Shown here one piece after another: positions 1 to 9,907 of a DNA stretch of 64,000 nucleotides. Source of the DNA: Candidatus Pantoea floridensis (GTDB lineage Bacteria > Pseudomonadota > Gammaproteobacteria > Enterobacterales > Enterobacteriaceae); assembly GCF_900215435.1 (NCBI RefSeq), contig NZ_OCMY01000001.1, forward strand, positions 2,356,001 to 2,420,000, in the 5' to 3' direction. The notes below the pieces were generated by a model. That model made no database searches. It was not told the DNA's origin and saw only the letters and a program-made list of their open reading frames with translations. The translations under genes and the position numbers were made by a program. Every line of letters starts with the position of its first letter. The stretch's first letter is position 1.

Positions 1-57
1 TGGCCTTGGCTATTCTTATTAATGAGAAAGATTCGCCGCCAGTTCGCTGTTCAGTAA
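1..57 (+). CDS. mreD: MreD, C-terminal end (partial)
   Basis: The first 19 codons are open from the window edge to a TAA and read [18 protein letters not shown], which resembles the end of the inner-membrane rod-shape protein MreD. The position directly upstream of yhdE, 8 nt before its ATG, is the mreBCD-yhdE-rng order known from enterobacteria. The start and most of the gene lie outside the window, so nothing more can be said of it. Confidence 0.75.
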   Translation, partial: WPWLFLLMRKIRRQFAVQ

Positions 58-65
58 GGAATACT

Positions 66-659
66 ATGATTACCCTGTACCTCGCATCCGGTTCACCGCG
101 TCGACGTGAGCTGTTAACGCAGCTTGGTCTGCAATTTGAACGCCTGATAACCCATGTCGAAGAGCAGCGCCAGCCAGAAGAAGCGGCTGAGGCTTACGTG
201 CGTCGTCTGGCATCCGATAAGGCGCGCGCGGGCGTTGCGGTGGCGCCGCAGGATCTGCCGGTTCTCGGGGCCGATACCATTGTGGTGCTGAATGGCGAAG
301 TACTGGAAAAACCGCAGGACGCCGCGCATGCCGCCGCAATGCTGAGCAAGCTGTCGGGGCAAACCCATCAGGTGATGACGGCTGTGGCACTGGCCGATAC
401 CCAGCGTGAATTGGACTGCCTGGTGACCACCGACGTGACCTTCCGCAAGATGTCAGCGGAAGAAATTTCGCACTATATTGCCAGCGGCGAGCCGATGGAT
501 AAAGCCGGCGCGTACGGAATACAGGGCCTTGGCGGCAACTTTGTCCGCAAGATTAATGGAAGTTATCATGCCGTAGTGGGATTGCCACTGGTTGAAACCA
601 GCGAGCTGCTGAGCCATTTTCAGTCACTGCGGGCGTTAAGGGGACAAGATGACGGCTGA
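66..659 (+). CDS. yhdE: Maf-family dTTP/UTP nucleotide pyrophosphatase YhdE
   Basis: A 197-residue Maf protein. This family hydrolyses dTTP, UTP and modified pyrimidine nucleotides to monophosphates (house-cleaning) and acts in the cytoplasm. The N-terminal [12 protein letters not shown] signature (about residues 5-16) and the ADTIVV motif (about 70-75) are visible. I chose ATG 66 because it begins [13 protein letters not shown], the expected family start, and follows an AAGGA; an in-frame TTG at 6 would run through mreD. Its end overlaps the start of rng by 11 nt, so the two are translationally linked, as in E. coli. Confidence 0.95.
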   Translation: MITLYLASGSPRRRELLTQLGLQFERLITHVEEQRQPEEAAEAYVRRLASDKARAGVAVAPQDLPVLGADTIVVLNGEVLEKPQDAAHAAAMLSKLSGQTHQVMTAVALADTQRELDCLVTTDVTFRKMSAEEISHYIASGEPMDKAGAYGIQGLGGNFVRKINGSYHAVVGLPLVETSELLSHFQSLRALRGQDDG

Positions 660-2118
660 ACTGCTGGTAAATGTGACACCTTCGGAAACCCGTGTTGCCT
701 ACATTGATGGCGGCATTCTGCAGGAAATCCACATTGAGCGCGAAGCACGACGCGGCATCGTGGGAAACATCTATAAAGGACGCGTCAGTCGCGTCTTGCC
801 GGGTATGCAGGCGGCGTTTGTCGATATCGGCATGGAAAAAGCCGCCTTTCTACACGCCTCCGATATCATGCCGCACACCGAATGCGTGGCGGGTGATGAG
901 AAGAAAAATTTTGTGGTGCGCGACATCGGCGAACTGGTGCGGCCCGGCCAGGACTTGATGGTGCAGGTGGTTAAAGATCCGCTTGGCACTAAGGGTGCGC
1001 GTCTTACCACCGACATTACTTTGCCTTCGCGCTATCTGGTGTTTATGCCCGGCGCTTCACACGTTGGCGTATCGCAGCGTATCGAAACGGAAGCCGAGCG
1101 CGAGCGCCTGAAAGCGGTGGTTGCGGCCTATTGCGACGACTTGGGTGGCTTTATTATTCGTACCGCCGCCGAGGGCATTGGGTCCGAAGAGCTGGCGCAG
1201 GATGCCGCCTTCCTGAAGCGTTTATGGACCAAAGTCAGCGAGCGTAAAAAGCGCAATCAGACGCGCTGTCTGCTGTACGGTGAACTGGCGTTAGCGCAGC
1301 GCGTACTGCGTGATTTCGCTGGCGCGGCGCTGGATCGCATTCGCGTCGATTCGCGTTTGACCTGCGATTTGCTGGTGGAATTCACCAGCGAATACATTCC
1401 GGAAATGGCCAGCAAGCTCGAGCTCTACAGCGGCAAGCAGCCGATTTTTGATCTGTTTGACGTTGAGAATGAAATCCAGCGATCGCTTGAGCGCAAGGTG
1501 GAGTTAAAATCCGGCGGCTATCTGATCATCGATCAAACCGAAGCGATGACCACGGTGGATATCAACACGGGTGCCTTTGTCGGACACCGCAATCTTGACG
1601 AAACCATCTTCAACACCAACATTGAAGCGACGCAAGCTATTGCGCGTCAACTGCGGCTGCGTAATCTCGGCGGCATTATCATTATCGATTTCATCGACAT
1701 GAGTAATGACGAACATCGGCGTCGCGTGTTGCATTCGTTAGAGAGTGCGCTGAGCAAAGATCGGGTAAAAACCGGCATTAATGGCTTCTCTGCGCTCGGT
1801 TTAGTGGAGATGACGCGCAAACGCACGCGTGAAAGTATTGAACATGTGCTGTGCGCGGATTGCCCGGTGTGTAAAGGACGCGGCACGCTAAAAACGGTGG
1901 AAACCGTGTGTTATGAGATCATGCGTGAAATTGTGCGTGTGCATCACGCTTACGATTCTGACCGTTTCCTGGTGTACGTTTCACCGGCGGTGGGCGACGC
2001 GCTGAAGGGCGAAGAGTCACACGCGCTGGCGGAAGTGGAAATCTTCGTCGGCAAGCAGGTCAAAGTCCATGTTGAACCGCTCTATACCCAAGAGCAGTTT
2101 GATGTCGTTATGATGTAA
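649..2118 (+). CDS. rng: Ribonuclease G
   Basis: 489 residues, the normal RNase G length. The endoribonuclease matures the 5' end of 16S rRNA and decays selected mRNAs. An N-terminal S1 RNA-binding domain (about 35-125) is followed by the RNase E/G catalytic core. The metal-binding acids are present as D304 (TTVDINTG) and D347 (IIDFIDM), and a [11 protein letters not shown] segment near residue 405 corresponds to the zinc-link region. It lacks the long disordered C-terminus of RNase E, which separates it from rne. It starts inside the yhdE stop region and precedes yhdP. Confidence 0.97.
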   Translation: MTAELLVNVTPSETRVAYIDGGILQEIHIEREARRGIVGNIYKGRVSRVLPGMQAAFVDIGMEKAAFLHASDIMPHTECVAGDEKKNFVVRDIGELVRPGQDLMVQVVKDPLGTKGARLTTDITLPSRYLVFMPGASHVGVSQRIETEAERERLKAVVAAYCDDLGGFIIRTAAEGIGSEELAQDAAFLKRLWTKVSERKKRNQTRCLLYGELALAQRVLRDFAGAALDRIRVDSRLTCDLLVEFTSEYIPEMASKLELYSGKQPIFDLFDVENEIQRSLERKVELKSGGYLIIDQTEAMTTVDINTGAFVGHRNLDETIFNTNIEATQAIARQLRLRNLGGIIIIDFIDMSNDEHRRRVLHSLESALSKDRVKTGINGFSALGLVEMTRKRTRESIEHVLCADCPVCKGRGTLKTVETVCYEIMREIVRVHHAYDSDRFLVYVSPAVGDALKGEESHALAEVEIFVGKQVKVHVEPLYTQEQFDVVMM

Positions 2119-2164
2119 TCGTGAGGTTTCGCTCCGTAAGCCAACGGACAGCAAGGAGAGGTGT

Positions 2165-5100
2165 GTGAGGCGGTTGCCGAGGATTTTGTTACTGCTGCTC
2201 GCCGCAATCATCGTTATTGTGGCGCTGCTGGTCAGCGGGCTGCGCCTCGTGATGCCGCACCTCAACAGTTATCGCAGCGATATTCTGCAGACGATCTCCC
2301 GCGTCAGCGGCGTTACGGTGGATGCTAGCGAACTGCAGGGGAAATGGGAGAATTTCGGACCCACGCTACAGGTGCGCGATCTCAACATTTCGATGCAGGA
2401 AGATGGCCAACTTACCATCGGCCGCGTCAACCTGGCGCTCAACGTCTGGCAATCGCTGTTGCACTGGCGCTGGCAGTTCCGCGATCTCACCTTCTGGCAA
2501 CTGCATCTTGCAACCAACCAGCCGTTGCTCACCAGTGATAAACAAAAAAACAGCTTCAAGCCTGGGCAAATTAACGATCTGTTCCTGCGCCAGTTTGACC
2601 ACTTCGATCTGCGTGATAGCAGCATCCGTTTCCTAACGCCGTCCGGCCAACATGCCGAGCTGGCGATTCCCCGCCTGACCTGGCTTAACGAAGATATGCG
2701 CCATCGTGCCGAAGGCGAAGTGAGCCTCTCCAGCTTTACCGGTCAGCATGGCGTGGTGCAGGTACGGCTCGATCTCAACGATAACAACGGCTTGCTTAGC
2801 GATGGTCGCATCTGGATGCAAGCCGATGATGTCGATGTGCGCCCGTGGATTGGGCCGTGGTTGCGCGATAATACCAGCCTCGAAAGCGCGCGCTTCAGTC
2901 TCGCCGCTTGGGTAAATTTGCGTGATGGTGAGGTTTATGCCGGCGATCTGCTGCTGAATAAAGGCGGCGCACGCTGGCGCGGCGAGCAGGGCGATCATCA
3001 GCTGCAGGTTGATGGCTTAACGGCACATCTATCGCGCTTCCAGAACGGCTGGAGTCTTTCGGTGCCGCAAACGCGTTTGAGTACTGACGGCATCGCGTGG
3101 GCGCCAGGGCATTTCTCTCTGCTTTGGAAGCCGGAAGATAAGCAGATGCTCGGCGCTAACAGTTCGCCGGAAGTGCGCGTGCGTGCAACCCAACTCGATC
3201 TGGAACGTCTGGCGCCTATCGCACCGCTGTTTGCTCCGCTTTCTCCGACCTTGCTGGAAAACTGGCGTGCGCTGCAGCCGCGCGGGCACATTGATGCGCT
3301 AGCACTGGATATTCCTTTACAGCAGCCAGAGCAAACGCGCTTACAGGTAAAATGGCACGACCTTGCCTGGCAACAGTGGGAGCTCCTACCGGGAATCAGT
3401 AACCTCAGCGGTAGCGCCAGCGGCAGCCTTAATAATGGCCAGCTGGACGTGGCGATGGGCCAGGCCGACGTGCCATACGGTGATATGTTCCAGGCACCGC
3501 TGCAGATTAAGCAGATTACCGGCAAACTCAACTGGCAGCGCGATGCTAACGGCTTAACGCTGGACGGTCAGCAGCTTGATGTGCAGGCGCGTTCGCTATG
3601 GGCGCGCGGCGACTTCCGCTATCAGCAAAATCTCGGCAAAGCGCCCCGGCTTGATATTCTCGCTGGGATTCGCGTCACTGATGCTGGTGATGCCTGGCGC
3701 TATTTCCCGCAACAGTTAATGGGACACGACCTTACCCACTATCTCAGTACCGCGATTAAAGGCGGGCAGGTGGATAACGCCACGCTGCTGTTTGCCGGCG
3801 ATCCATCGCTCTTCCCGTTCAAGCACAATGACGGCATGTTCGAAGTTTGGGTGCCGCTGCGCAACGCCACCTTCGCGTTCCAGCCCGGCTGGCCAGCATT
3901 AGAAAACCTCGATATCAATCTCGATTTCCTCAACAACGGGTTATGGATGAAGGCGGAGAAAATCCGGCTCGGCGACGTGGATGCACGTAACGTCAGTGCG
4001 GTGATTCCGGATTACCTGAAAGAGAAGCTGATTATTGATGGCGATATCAGTGGGGAAGGTCAACAGATCGCGGACTATTTCGAGCAAACGCCGCTGAAAT
4101 CGACATTGGGCGCGGCGCTGCAGCAACTGCAGATTGGCGGCAATGTGCGTGGCTCATTGAACCTTGATATTCCTCTGGATGGTGAAGAGGTGCACGCCAG
4201 CGGTAACGTGGTGATGAACAATAACAGTCTGCATATCAAGCCATTAAATACCACTCTGAACAACCTTACCGGACGATTCCGTTATAACAACGGCAATCTT
4301 GAAAGCGAAGAGATGCAGGCAACCTGGTTCGGGCAGCCAACGGGCGTGAGCTTTAGTACCCAGGAAAATCCGGACGACTTTGGCGTTAACGTTAAGCTGT
4401 TGGGCGACTGGCAGCCAGGCAAACTAAAAATGCTGCCGGCAGGCATTGCGCGACAGCTGAGCGGCTCATTGCCGTGGCAGGGCAATGTCGATATCACGCT
4501 GCCGCATAGAGGTGGCGCGAGTTACAAGGTGGAACTGAAAGGTGATGGCAAAACAGTAAGCAGTCACTTACCTGCTCCATTAGATAAACCCGCCGGTGAA
4601 GCGATGCCGATTACCATTAACGCCAACGGTGACCTGAAAGGCTTTACCCTCAGCGGTAGCGTGCACGATAAGCATCGTTTCAACAGTCGCTGGCTGCTGG
4701 AACCGCAGCTGCGTGTCGATCGGGGGATTTGGCTTAACGATGCGAAAAGCACGCCAAAGCTGCCTGAAAATCGTGGCATGGAGCTGAACCTTCCCGCGCT
4801 GGACGGTGAAGCCTGGATGGGATTACTGGCAGGTGCGGGCGGTTCACGTAACGCGCAGGGCGAACCTGAAGTGGGCGGCGCGCTGTTGCCGGGTGATTTC
4901 ATTCTCCGCACGCCGGCGCTGATGCTGGGTGGCCAGCAGTGGCACGACGTTAACGCGACGATTACCCAGGGCCCAAGCGGTAATACGCGCTTACAGCTGG
5001 AAAGCCGTGAAGCGCGCGGCAGCTTGCAGACAGCGCAGCATGCCCCCTGGCAGATCGACCTCAGCTATCTTTACTACAATCCTGAATGGGCCGATGAAAA

Positions 5101-5983
5101 CGACGATAAATCTTCGCCGTTTAGCGGTGGCAGCAGCAATATCAATTTCAGCAGCTGGCCCGCATTGCAGCTCAATTGTGATGAGTGCTGGCTGCGTGGG
5201 CAGAAGTTTGGCCACATGCAGGCGAAGCTGCAGCCACAGGGAGATATGTTAGCACTTACTAACGGGTCAATTGATTCCGGCAGCTCGAAGCTCAATGTGG
5301 CGGGCGAATGGGTGAATAAACCTGGCGATCAACGCACTTCCTTGAAAGGTAGCTTGAGCGGTAAGAATATTAATGATGCTGCCAACTGGTTTGGTATGAA
5401 CACGCCGCTGCGCGATGCGCCGTTCAAGGTGGATTACGATCTGCATTGGCGTTCTGCGCCGTGGCAGCCATCAGAAGAGACGCTAAGCGGTACGCTGAAA
5501 AGTCACTTTGGCAAAGGGCAGATTGCGGATGTGAATACCGGCCGCGCCGGGCAGCTGTTACGTCTGTTCAGTTTTGATGCCTTACTGCGTAAGCTGCGTT
5601 TCGATTTCAGCGACACCTTCAATGATGGCTTCTATTTCGATTCTATCAACGGTACCGCGTGGATTGAAAATGGTGTGATGCGTACCGATAACCTGCTGGT
5701 GGATGGGCTCGAGGCGGATATCGCCATGAAGGGCAATATTGATCTGGTGAAGCGCCAGATTGATATGGAGGCGGTGATCGCACCCGAAATCTCCGCTTCA
5801 GTCGGCGTGGCAACCGCCTTCGTGGTCAATCCGGTGATTGGTGCTGCGGTGTTTGCCGCCAGTAAAGTGTTGGGGCCGCTGTGGAACAAGATTTCACTGC
5901 TGCGTTATCACATTAGCGGACCGCTGGATAAGCCGGAAATCAATGAAGTGCTGCGCAAACCGCGCGAAGACGATAAGAAGTGA
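2165..5983 (+). CDS. yhdP: YhdP, AsmA-like bridge-type envelope protein
   Basis: 1272 residues starting at GTG 2165, preceded by an AAGGAGAGG ribosome site. One N-terminal membrane anchor (about 8-30) is followed by a very long periplasmic region rich in beta-strand repeats, the AsmA-like/DUF3971 architecture. In E. coli YhdP acts with TamB and YdbH in moving phospholipid to the outer membrane, and it modulates cyclic enterobacterial common antigen. TamB is also encoded in this window (59034-62804), so two of the three partners are here. Near the C-terminus a hydrophobic stretch (VATAFVVNPVIGAAVFAASK) stands out. It is probably co-transcribed with rng and tldD. Confidence 0.93.
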   Translation: MRRLPRILLLLLAAIIVIVALLVSGLRLVMPHLNSYRSDILQTISRVSGVTVDASELQGKWENFGPTLQVRDLNISMQEDGQLTIGRVNLALNVWQSLLHWRWQFRDLTFWQLHLATNQPLLTSDKQKNSFKPGQINDLFLRQFDHFDLRDSSIRFLTPSGQHAELAIPRLTWLNEDMRHRAEGEVSLSSFTGQHGVVQVRLDLNDNNGLLSDGRIWMQADDVDVRPWIGPWLRDNTSLESARFSLAAWVNLRDGEVYAGDLLLNKGGARWRGEQGDHQLQVDGLTAHLSRFQNGWSLSVPQTRLSTDGIAWAPGHFSLLWKPEDKQMLGANSSPEVRVRATQLDLERLAPIAPLFAPLSPTLLENWRALQPRGHIDALALDIPLQQPEQTRLQVKWHDLAWQQWELLPGISNLSGSASGSLNNGQLDVAMGQADVPYGDMFQAPLQIKQITGKLNWQRDANGLTLDGQQLDVQARSLWARGDFRYQQNLGKAPRLDILAGIRVTDAGDAWRYFPQQLMGHDLTHYLSTAIKGGQVDNATLLFAGDPSLFPFKHNDGMFEVWVPLRNATFAFQPGWPALENLDINLDFLNNGLWMKAEKIRLGDVDARNVSAVIPDYLKEKLIIDGDISGEGQQIADYFEQTPLKSTLGAALQQLQIGGNVRGSLNLDIPLDGEEVHASGNVVMNNNSLHIKPLNTTLNNLTGRFRYNNGNLESEEMQATWFGQPTGVSFSTQENPDDFGVNVKLLGDWQPGKLKMLPAGIARQLSGSLPWQGNVDITLPHRGGASYKVELKGDGKTVSSHLPAPLDKPAGEAMPITINANGDLKGFTLSGSVHDKHRFNSRWLLEPQLRVDRGIWLNDAKSTPKLPENRGMELNLPALDGEAWMGLLAGAGGSRNAQGEPEVGGALLPGDFILRTPALMLGGQQWHDVNATITQGPSGNTRLQLESREARGSLQTAQHAPWQIDLSYLYYNPEWADENDDKSSPFSGGSSNINFSSWPALQLNCDECWLRGQKFGHMQAKLQPQGDMLALTNGSIDSGSSKLNVAGEWVNKPGDQRTSLKGSLSGKNINDAANWFGMNTPLRDAPFKVDYDLHWRSAPWQPSEETLSGTLKSHFGKGQIADVNTGRAGQLLRLFSFDALLRKLRFDFSDTFNDGFYFDSINGTAWIENGVMRTDNLLVDGLEADIAMKGNIDLVKRQIDMEAVIAPEISASVGVATAFVVNPVIGAAVFAASKVLGPLWNKISLLRYHISGPLDKPEINEVLRKPREDDKK

Positions 5984-6047
5984 ATTTGACGCCGTCGGGT
6001 AATTGCCGCAGGCTATGACTATCCGAGCACATAATGAGTGAGAAACG

Positions 6048-7493
6048 ATGACTCTGAATCTGGTAAGTGAGCAGTTGCTAACTGCGAACAGCATTAATCA
6101 GCAGGACCTTTATTCCCTGTTAGGGCAGCTTTCAGAACGTCGTCTGGATTATGCCGATCTCTATTTCCAGTCCAGTTTCCACGAATCCTGGGTGCTGGAA
6201 GACAAAATTATTAAAGATGGTTCCTACCATATCGATCAAGGCGTAGGCGTGCGCGCCGTGAGCGGAGAGAAAACCGGTTTCGCTTATGCAGACCAGATTT
6301 CCCTGAATGCGCTGCGCCAGTCTTCCGAGGCCGCGCGCAGTATCGTACGCGAGCAAGGTAACGGTAAAGCCCATACCTTGTCGGCGGTAATGAATCGTTC
6401 GCTTTATGCGCCGGTCAATCCGCTGGATAGTCTGACGCGTGAGGACAAAATTGCGTTGTTGCACCGCGTCGATAAAGTGGCGCGCGCTACCGATCCACGC
6501 GTGCAGGAAGTGAATGCCAGCCTGAGCGGGGTTTACGAGCAGGTGCTGGTCGCGGCAACCGACGGTACGTTGGCGGCAGATATTCGTCCACTGGTGCGAC
6601 TTTCCATCAGCGTGCAAGTGGAAGACCAGGGCAAACGCGAGCGCGGCTCAAGCGGTGGCGGTGCGCGTACCGGTTATGAATTCTTCCTCGCCGATGAGAG
6701 CGGCGATGTGCGTGCCGATGCATGGGCGCGTGAAGCGGTACGTATGGCGCTGGTGAATCTGTCTGCCGTTGCGGCGCCAGCCGGTATGTTGCCGGTGGTA
6801 CTGGGTGCCGGTTGGCCGGGTGTGCTGCTGCATGAAGCCGTGGGTCACGGTCTGGAAGGTGACTTCAACCGCCGTGCTACCTCGGTGTTTAGCGGCAAAA
6901 TGGGCCAGCTGGTGGCGTCAGAGCTATGTACTGTGGTTGACGATGGCACCCTAGAAGGTTTGCGCGGTTCGCTGGCCGTCGATGATGAAGGCGTGCCGGG
7001 TCAGTACAATATGCTGATTGAAAACGGTGTGCTGAAAGGCTATATGCAGGACAAGCTGAATGCGCGGCTGATGGGGGTGAATCCAACCGGCAACGGTCGT
7101 CGCGAATCCTATGCGCATCTGCCGATGCCGCGGATGACCAATACCTACATGCTGGCCGGTAAATCGACGCCGCAAGAGATCATCGAAAGCGTGGAATATG
7201 GCATTTATGCACCTAACTTCGGTGGCGGACAGGTGGATATCACGTCCGGTAAATTCGTGTTCTCGACGTCAGAAGCCTATTTGATCGAGAACGGCAAAGT
7301 GACCAAACCGGTGAAAGGCGCAACGCTGATTGGCTCCGGTATTGAAGCGATGCAGCAGATCTCAATGGTCGGCAACGATTTGGCGCTGGATAAAGGCGTC
7401 GGCGTGTGCGGTAAAGAAGGTCAGAGCGTGCCAGTGGGCGTGGGTCAGCCAACGCTGAAGCTGGATAAAATCACTGTGGGTGGTACGGCTTAA
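6048..7493 (+). CDS. tldD: Metalloprotease TldD
   Basis: 481 residues, full length for TldD, which forms a heterodimer with TldE (PmbA). The pair is a zinc metalloprotease that matures microcin B17 and degrades unfolded peptides and the CcdA antitoxin. The zinc motif HEAVGH lies at residues 262-267, followed by EGD, as in characterised TldD. The partner tldE is not in this window, as in E. coli where it is unlinked. The gene ends 84 bp before convergent aaeR, and that gap is filled by a two-palindrome repeat. Confidence 0.96.
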   Translation: MTLNLVSEQLLTANSINQQDLYSLLGQLSERRLDYADLYFQSSFHESWVLEDKIIKDGSYHIDQGVGVRAVSGEKTGFAYADQISLNALRQSSEAARSIVREQGNGKAHTLSAVMNRSLYAPVNPLDSLTREDKIALLHRVDKVARATDPRVQEVNASLSGVYEQVLVAATDGTLAADIRPLVRLSISVQVEDQGKRERGSSGGGARTGYEFFLADESGDVRADAWAREAVRMALVNLSAVAAPAGMLPVVLGAGWPGVLLHEAVGHGLEGDFNRRATSVFSGKMGQLVASELCTVVDDGTLEGLRGSLAVDDEGVPGQYNMLIENGVLKGYMQDKLNARLMGVNPTGNGRRESYAHLPMPRMTNTYMLAGKSTPQEIIESVEYGIYAPNFGGGQVDITSGKFVFSTSEAYLIENGKVTKPVKGATLIGSGIEAMQQISMVGNDLALDKGVGVCGKEGQSVPVGVGQPTLKLDKITVGGTA

Positions 7494-7510
7494 TCTTCTG
7501 AAAGAGATGT

Positions 7511-7566
7511 GGTGCGCATAAATGCGCACCCTACGCCGCGGGGTCGCCATTAATGGCGACCTGGTA
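7511..7566. repeat. Two-palindrome intergenic repeat, copy 1
   Basis: Two perfect 20-bp palindromes lie back to back: one with arms GGTGCGCAT/ATGCGCACC (7511-7530) and one with arms GGTCGCCAT/ATGGCGACC (7542-7561), joined by CTACGCCGCGG. The same pair, in the opposite orientation, recurs between rnr and rlmB, and related forms sit after cysQ, after ytfK and between ytfP and ppa. Here it lies between the convergent 3' ends of tldD and aaeR, where it could fold in either transcript. Confidence 0.85.
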
Positions 7567-7577
7567 GGCAACCATCA

Positions 7578-8495
7578 TCACCCCTTGCGATGCTGCTGAT
7601 ACTGCTGCGCCACCTGCCTGAAATATTCGGTCAGATAATCAATACACACCTGCACTTTGAGCGGCAGCTTATCCTTCTCGGTATAGAGGGCATACACCGG
7701 GCGCGGCTCCGAATGATATTGCGGGAACAGAATATCGATTTCGCCGGCGCTAATCTCATCAATCACCCACATTAGCGGTACATAAGCGATACCACACCCG
7801 GCTTTCAGCCAGCGAATTAGCGTTTGCGAATCATTGGTCACGAAACGGCCCTGTGGCGTGAGGCGAGTCACCACCCCTTCCGGTGCGACCAGCTCGAAGG
7901 TGTTATCTGGCCGCACGCTGTATTCAAGCCATGAAAAGTTATCAATTTCGCCAGGTTTCTCTGGCGTACCGTGCTGCGCCAAATAACTTTTGGCCGCGCA
8001 CACCACCATCGGCATCGCACCCAGGCGGCGTGAAAACAGATTTGAATCCTGTAAGGCACCCACGCGTACCACCAGATCTAAACCGTTGGCGATCAAATCC
8101 GGTGCCGGAATGCCGGTGACCAGATTGACGCTCAAGCCGGGATATTCGCGTAACATTTCGCTGGTCATGGCCGATAAAACATTTTGCGCCATGGTTGATG
8201 AGCAGCCGATACGCAGAATGCCAATCGGCGTGTTATTAAAGGCGTAAAGCTGCTCGTGCACCTGTGATGCCTCGGCCAGCATGCGGCGGCAGCCTTGAAA
8301 GTAGATTTTCCCGGCTTCAGTCAGGCCAATACTGCGCGTGCTGCGATTGAGCAATTTGACCTGCAGCTCATCTTCCAGTTTGGCAACAATCTGGCTAATC
8401 GACGAAACGCTAAGCTGAAGCTGACGTGCTGCGGCGGTAAATGAGCCCAATTCAACCACTTTGGCGAAAATGGACATGCTTTTAAGTCGATCCAT
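7578..8495 (-). CDS. aaeR: LysR-type regulator AaeR (QseD-like)
   Basis: 305 residues with an N-terminal winged helix-turn-helix (about 1-60; MSIFAKVVELGSFTAAARQL) and a C-terminal periplasmic-binding-like effector domain. In E. coli AaeR activates the divergent aaeXAB efflux operon in response to aromatic carboxylic acids such as p-hydroxybenzoate, and a related role as QseD is described. The divergent arrangement with aaeX across 258 bp is conserved here. The start ATG at 8495 (MDRLKSMSIF) matches the family start. LysR proteins usually bind in the shared intergenic region, but I did not identify a decisive T-N11-A box. Confidence 0.93.
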   Translation of the reverse strand: MDRLKSMSIFAKVVELGSFTAAARQLQLSVSSISQIVAKLEDELQVKLLNRSTRSIGLTEAGKIYFQGCRRMLAEASQVHEQLYAFNNTPIGILRIGCSSTMAQNVLSAMTSEMLREYPGLSVNLVTGIPAPDLIANGLDLVVRVGALQDSNLFSRRLGAMPMVVCAAKSYLAQHGTPEKPGEIDNFSWLEYSVRPDNTFELVAPEGVVTRLTPQGRFVTNDSQTLIRWLKAGCGIAYVPLMWVIDEISAGEIDILFPQYHSEPRPVYALYTEKDKLPLKVQVCIDYLTEYFRQVAQQYQQHRKG

Positions 8496-8753
8496 TGTTT
8501 ACTCTGGCTAAAAAGTGATTTAGCTCACAATATGTAGAAAACGTATAGTCAAGCGCGTTACTATACGCGCGCTGGGTCTCTTCACTGCACCTGAACACGG
8601 CTGTGTTAACCCGATGATACGCTATGATTAGCTCAACGCGGCCTGAATGTTGCCATCAGTTTATCCGTCTTCCCCTGATCGTAAAGCCAACGTGCTCAAC
8701 CGCATGTGGGTCGGTATCGGTGCAATCCGGCAAGGTCGAACTAAGGATCCGAA

Positions 8754-8957
8754 ATGAGTGTGCTTCCGGTATTTGTCGTATTCGGGCTGTCTTTTCCGCC
8801 CATCTTCGTTGAACTCTTGGTTTCGCTGGCGCTGTTCTGGCTAGTGAAACGCGTGCTAACGCCGAGCGGGATCTACGATCTGGTTTGGCATCCAGCACTG
8901 TTTAACACAGCGTTGTATTGCTGTGTGTTTTACCTTGTATCCCGTTTATTCGTCTGA
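8754..8957 (+). CDS. aaeX: AaeX, small DUF1656 membrane protein
   Basis: 67 residues, two hydrophobic segments (about 5-27 and 46-66), and the DUF1656 pattern [18 protein letters not shown]. It is the first gene of the aaeXAB operon. Its biochemical role is not established; it is presumed an inner-membrane accessory of the efflux pump. The GGATCCGAA upstream gives a weak ribosome site. It ends 9 nt before aaeA. Confidence 0.93.
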   Translation: MSVLPVFVVFGLSFPPIFVELLVSLALFWLVKRVLTPSGIYDLVWHPALFNTALYCCVFYLVSRLFV

Positions 8958-8966
8958 GGTTTTTAA

Positions 8967-9896
8967 GTGAAAGCGCTAATAAGAAAAATCGCGCGATACG
9001 CGATTACGCTCCTGCTGGTTATCATCGCTATCGTGATCATCTTCCGCGCATGGGTGTTCTACACCGAATCACCGTGGACGCGTGATGCTAAATTCTCCGC
9101 CGATGTCGTGGCGATCTCGCCTGACGTCACCGGCATCATTACTGACGTGCCGGTGCATGACAACCAACTGGTGAAAAAAGGCGACACGCTGTTTGTGGTG
9201 GATCGTCCACGCTACCAAAAAGCGCTGGATGAAGCCCAGGCAGATGTTGAATATTACCAGGCGCTGGTGAGTGAAAAACGTCGCGAAGCCAGCCGCCGTA
9301 ATCAGTTGGGTACCAGCGCCATGTCGCGTGAAGCGATCGAGCAATCCAACAACGATCTGCAAACCAGCGAACATCAGCTGGCCAAAGCGGTGGCAACCCG
9401 CGATTTGGCGGTGATCGACCTCGATCGCACCACCATCAAAGCGCCATCTGATGGCTGGGTCACCAACCTCAATGTCTACCAGGGTGAGTTCATCACGCGC
9501 GGTTCCGTCGCTGTTGCGCTGGTACAGCAGCACTCCTTCTATGTGCTAGCGTACATGGAAGAGACCAAGCTGGATGGCGTGCGTCCGGGCTTCCGCGCGC
9601 AAATTACGCCGCTGGGCAGCAATGTCGTGTTGCGCGGCACCGTCGACAGTATTGCTGCGGGCGTTACCAACAGCAGCAGCACCAGCGACAGCAAAGGCAT
9701 GGCGACCATCGACTCGAATCTGGAGTGGGTGCGCCTGGCGCAGCGTGTGCCGGTGCGCATTCGTCTTGACGATCAGCCGGGTAATCGCTTCCCAGCGGGG
9801 ACCACCGCGACGGTGGTGATCACTGGCGCCCAGGATCGCGAAACCAAAGTCTCCCCGATGGCGCAGTTGTTCAATCGCCTGCGTGAGTTTGGTTAA
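8967..9896 (+). CDS. aaeA: AaeA, HlyD-family periplasmic adaptor
   Basis: 309 residues starting at GTG 8967, preceded by GAGG. A single N-terminal membrane anchor (about 11-32) is followed by a biotinyl-lipoyl-like domain, a coiled-coil hairpin (about 75-150, rich in E, A, Q and R) and a beta-barrel domain, the membrane-fusion-protein layout. It couples AaeB to an outer-membrane channel for p-hydroxybenzoate efflux. Only 11 nt separate it from aaeB. Confidence 0.95.
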   Translation: MKALIRKIARYAITLLLVIIAIVIIFRAWVFYTESPWTRDAKFSADVVAISPDVTGIITDVPVHDNQLVKKGDTLFVVDRPRYQKALDEAQADVEYYQALVSEKRREASRRNQLGTSAMSREAIEQSNNDLQTSEHQLAKAVATRDLAVIDLDRTTIKAPSDGWVTNLNVYQGEFITRGSVAVALVQQHSFYVLAYMEETKLDGVRPGFRAQITPLGSNVVLRGTVDSIAAGVTNSSSTSDSKGMATIDSNLEWVRLAQRVPVRIRLDDQPGNRFPAGTTATVVITGAQDRETKVSPMAQLFNRLREFG

Positions 9897-9907
9897 GCGA
9901 GGGCGTT

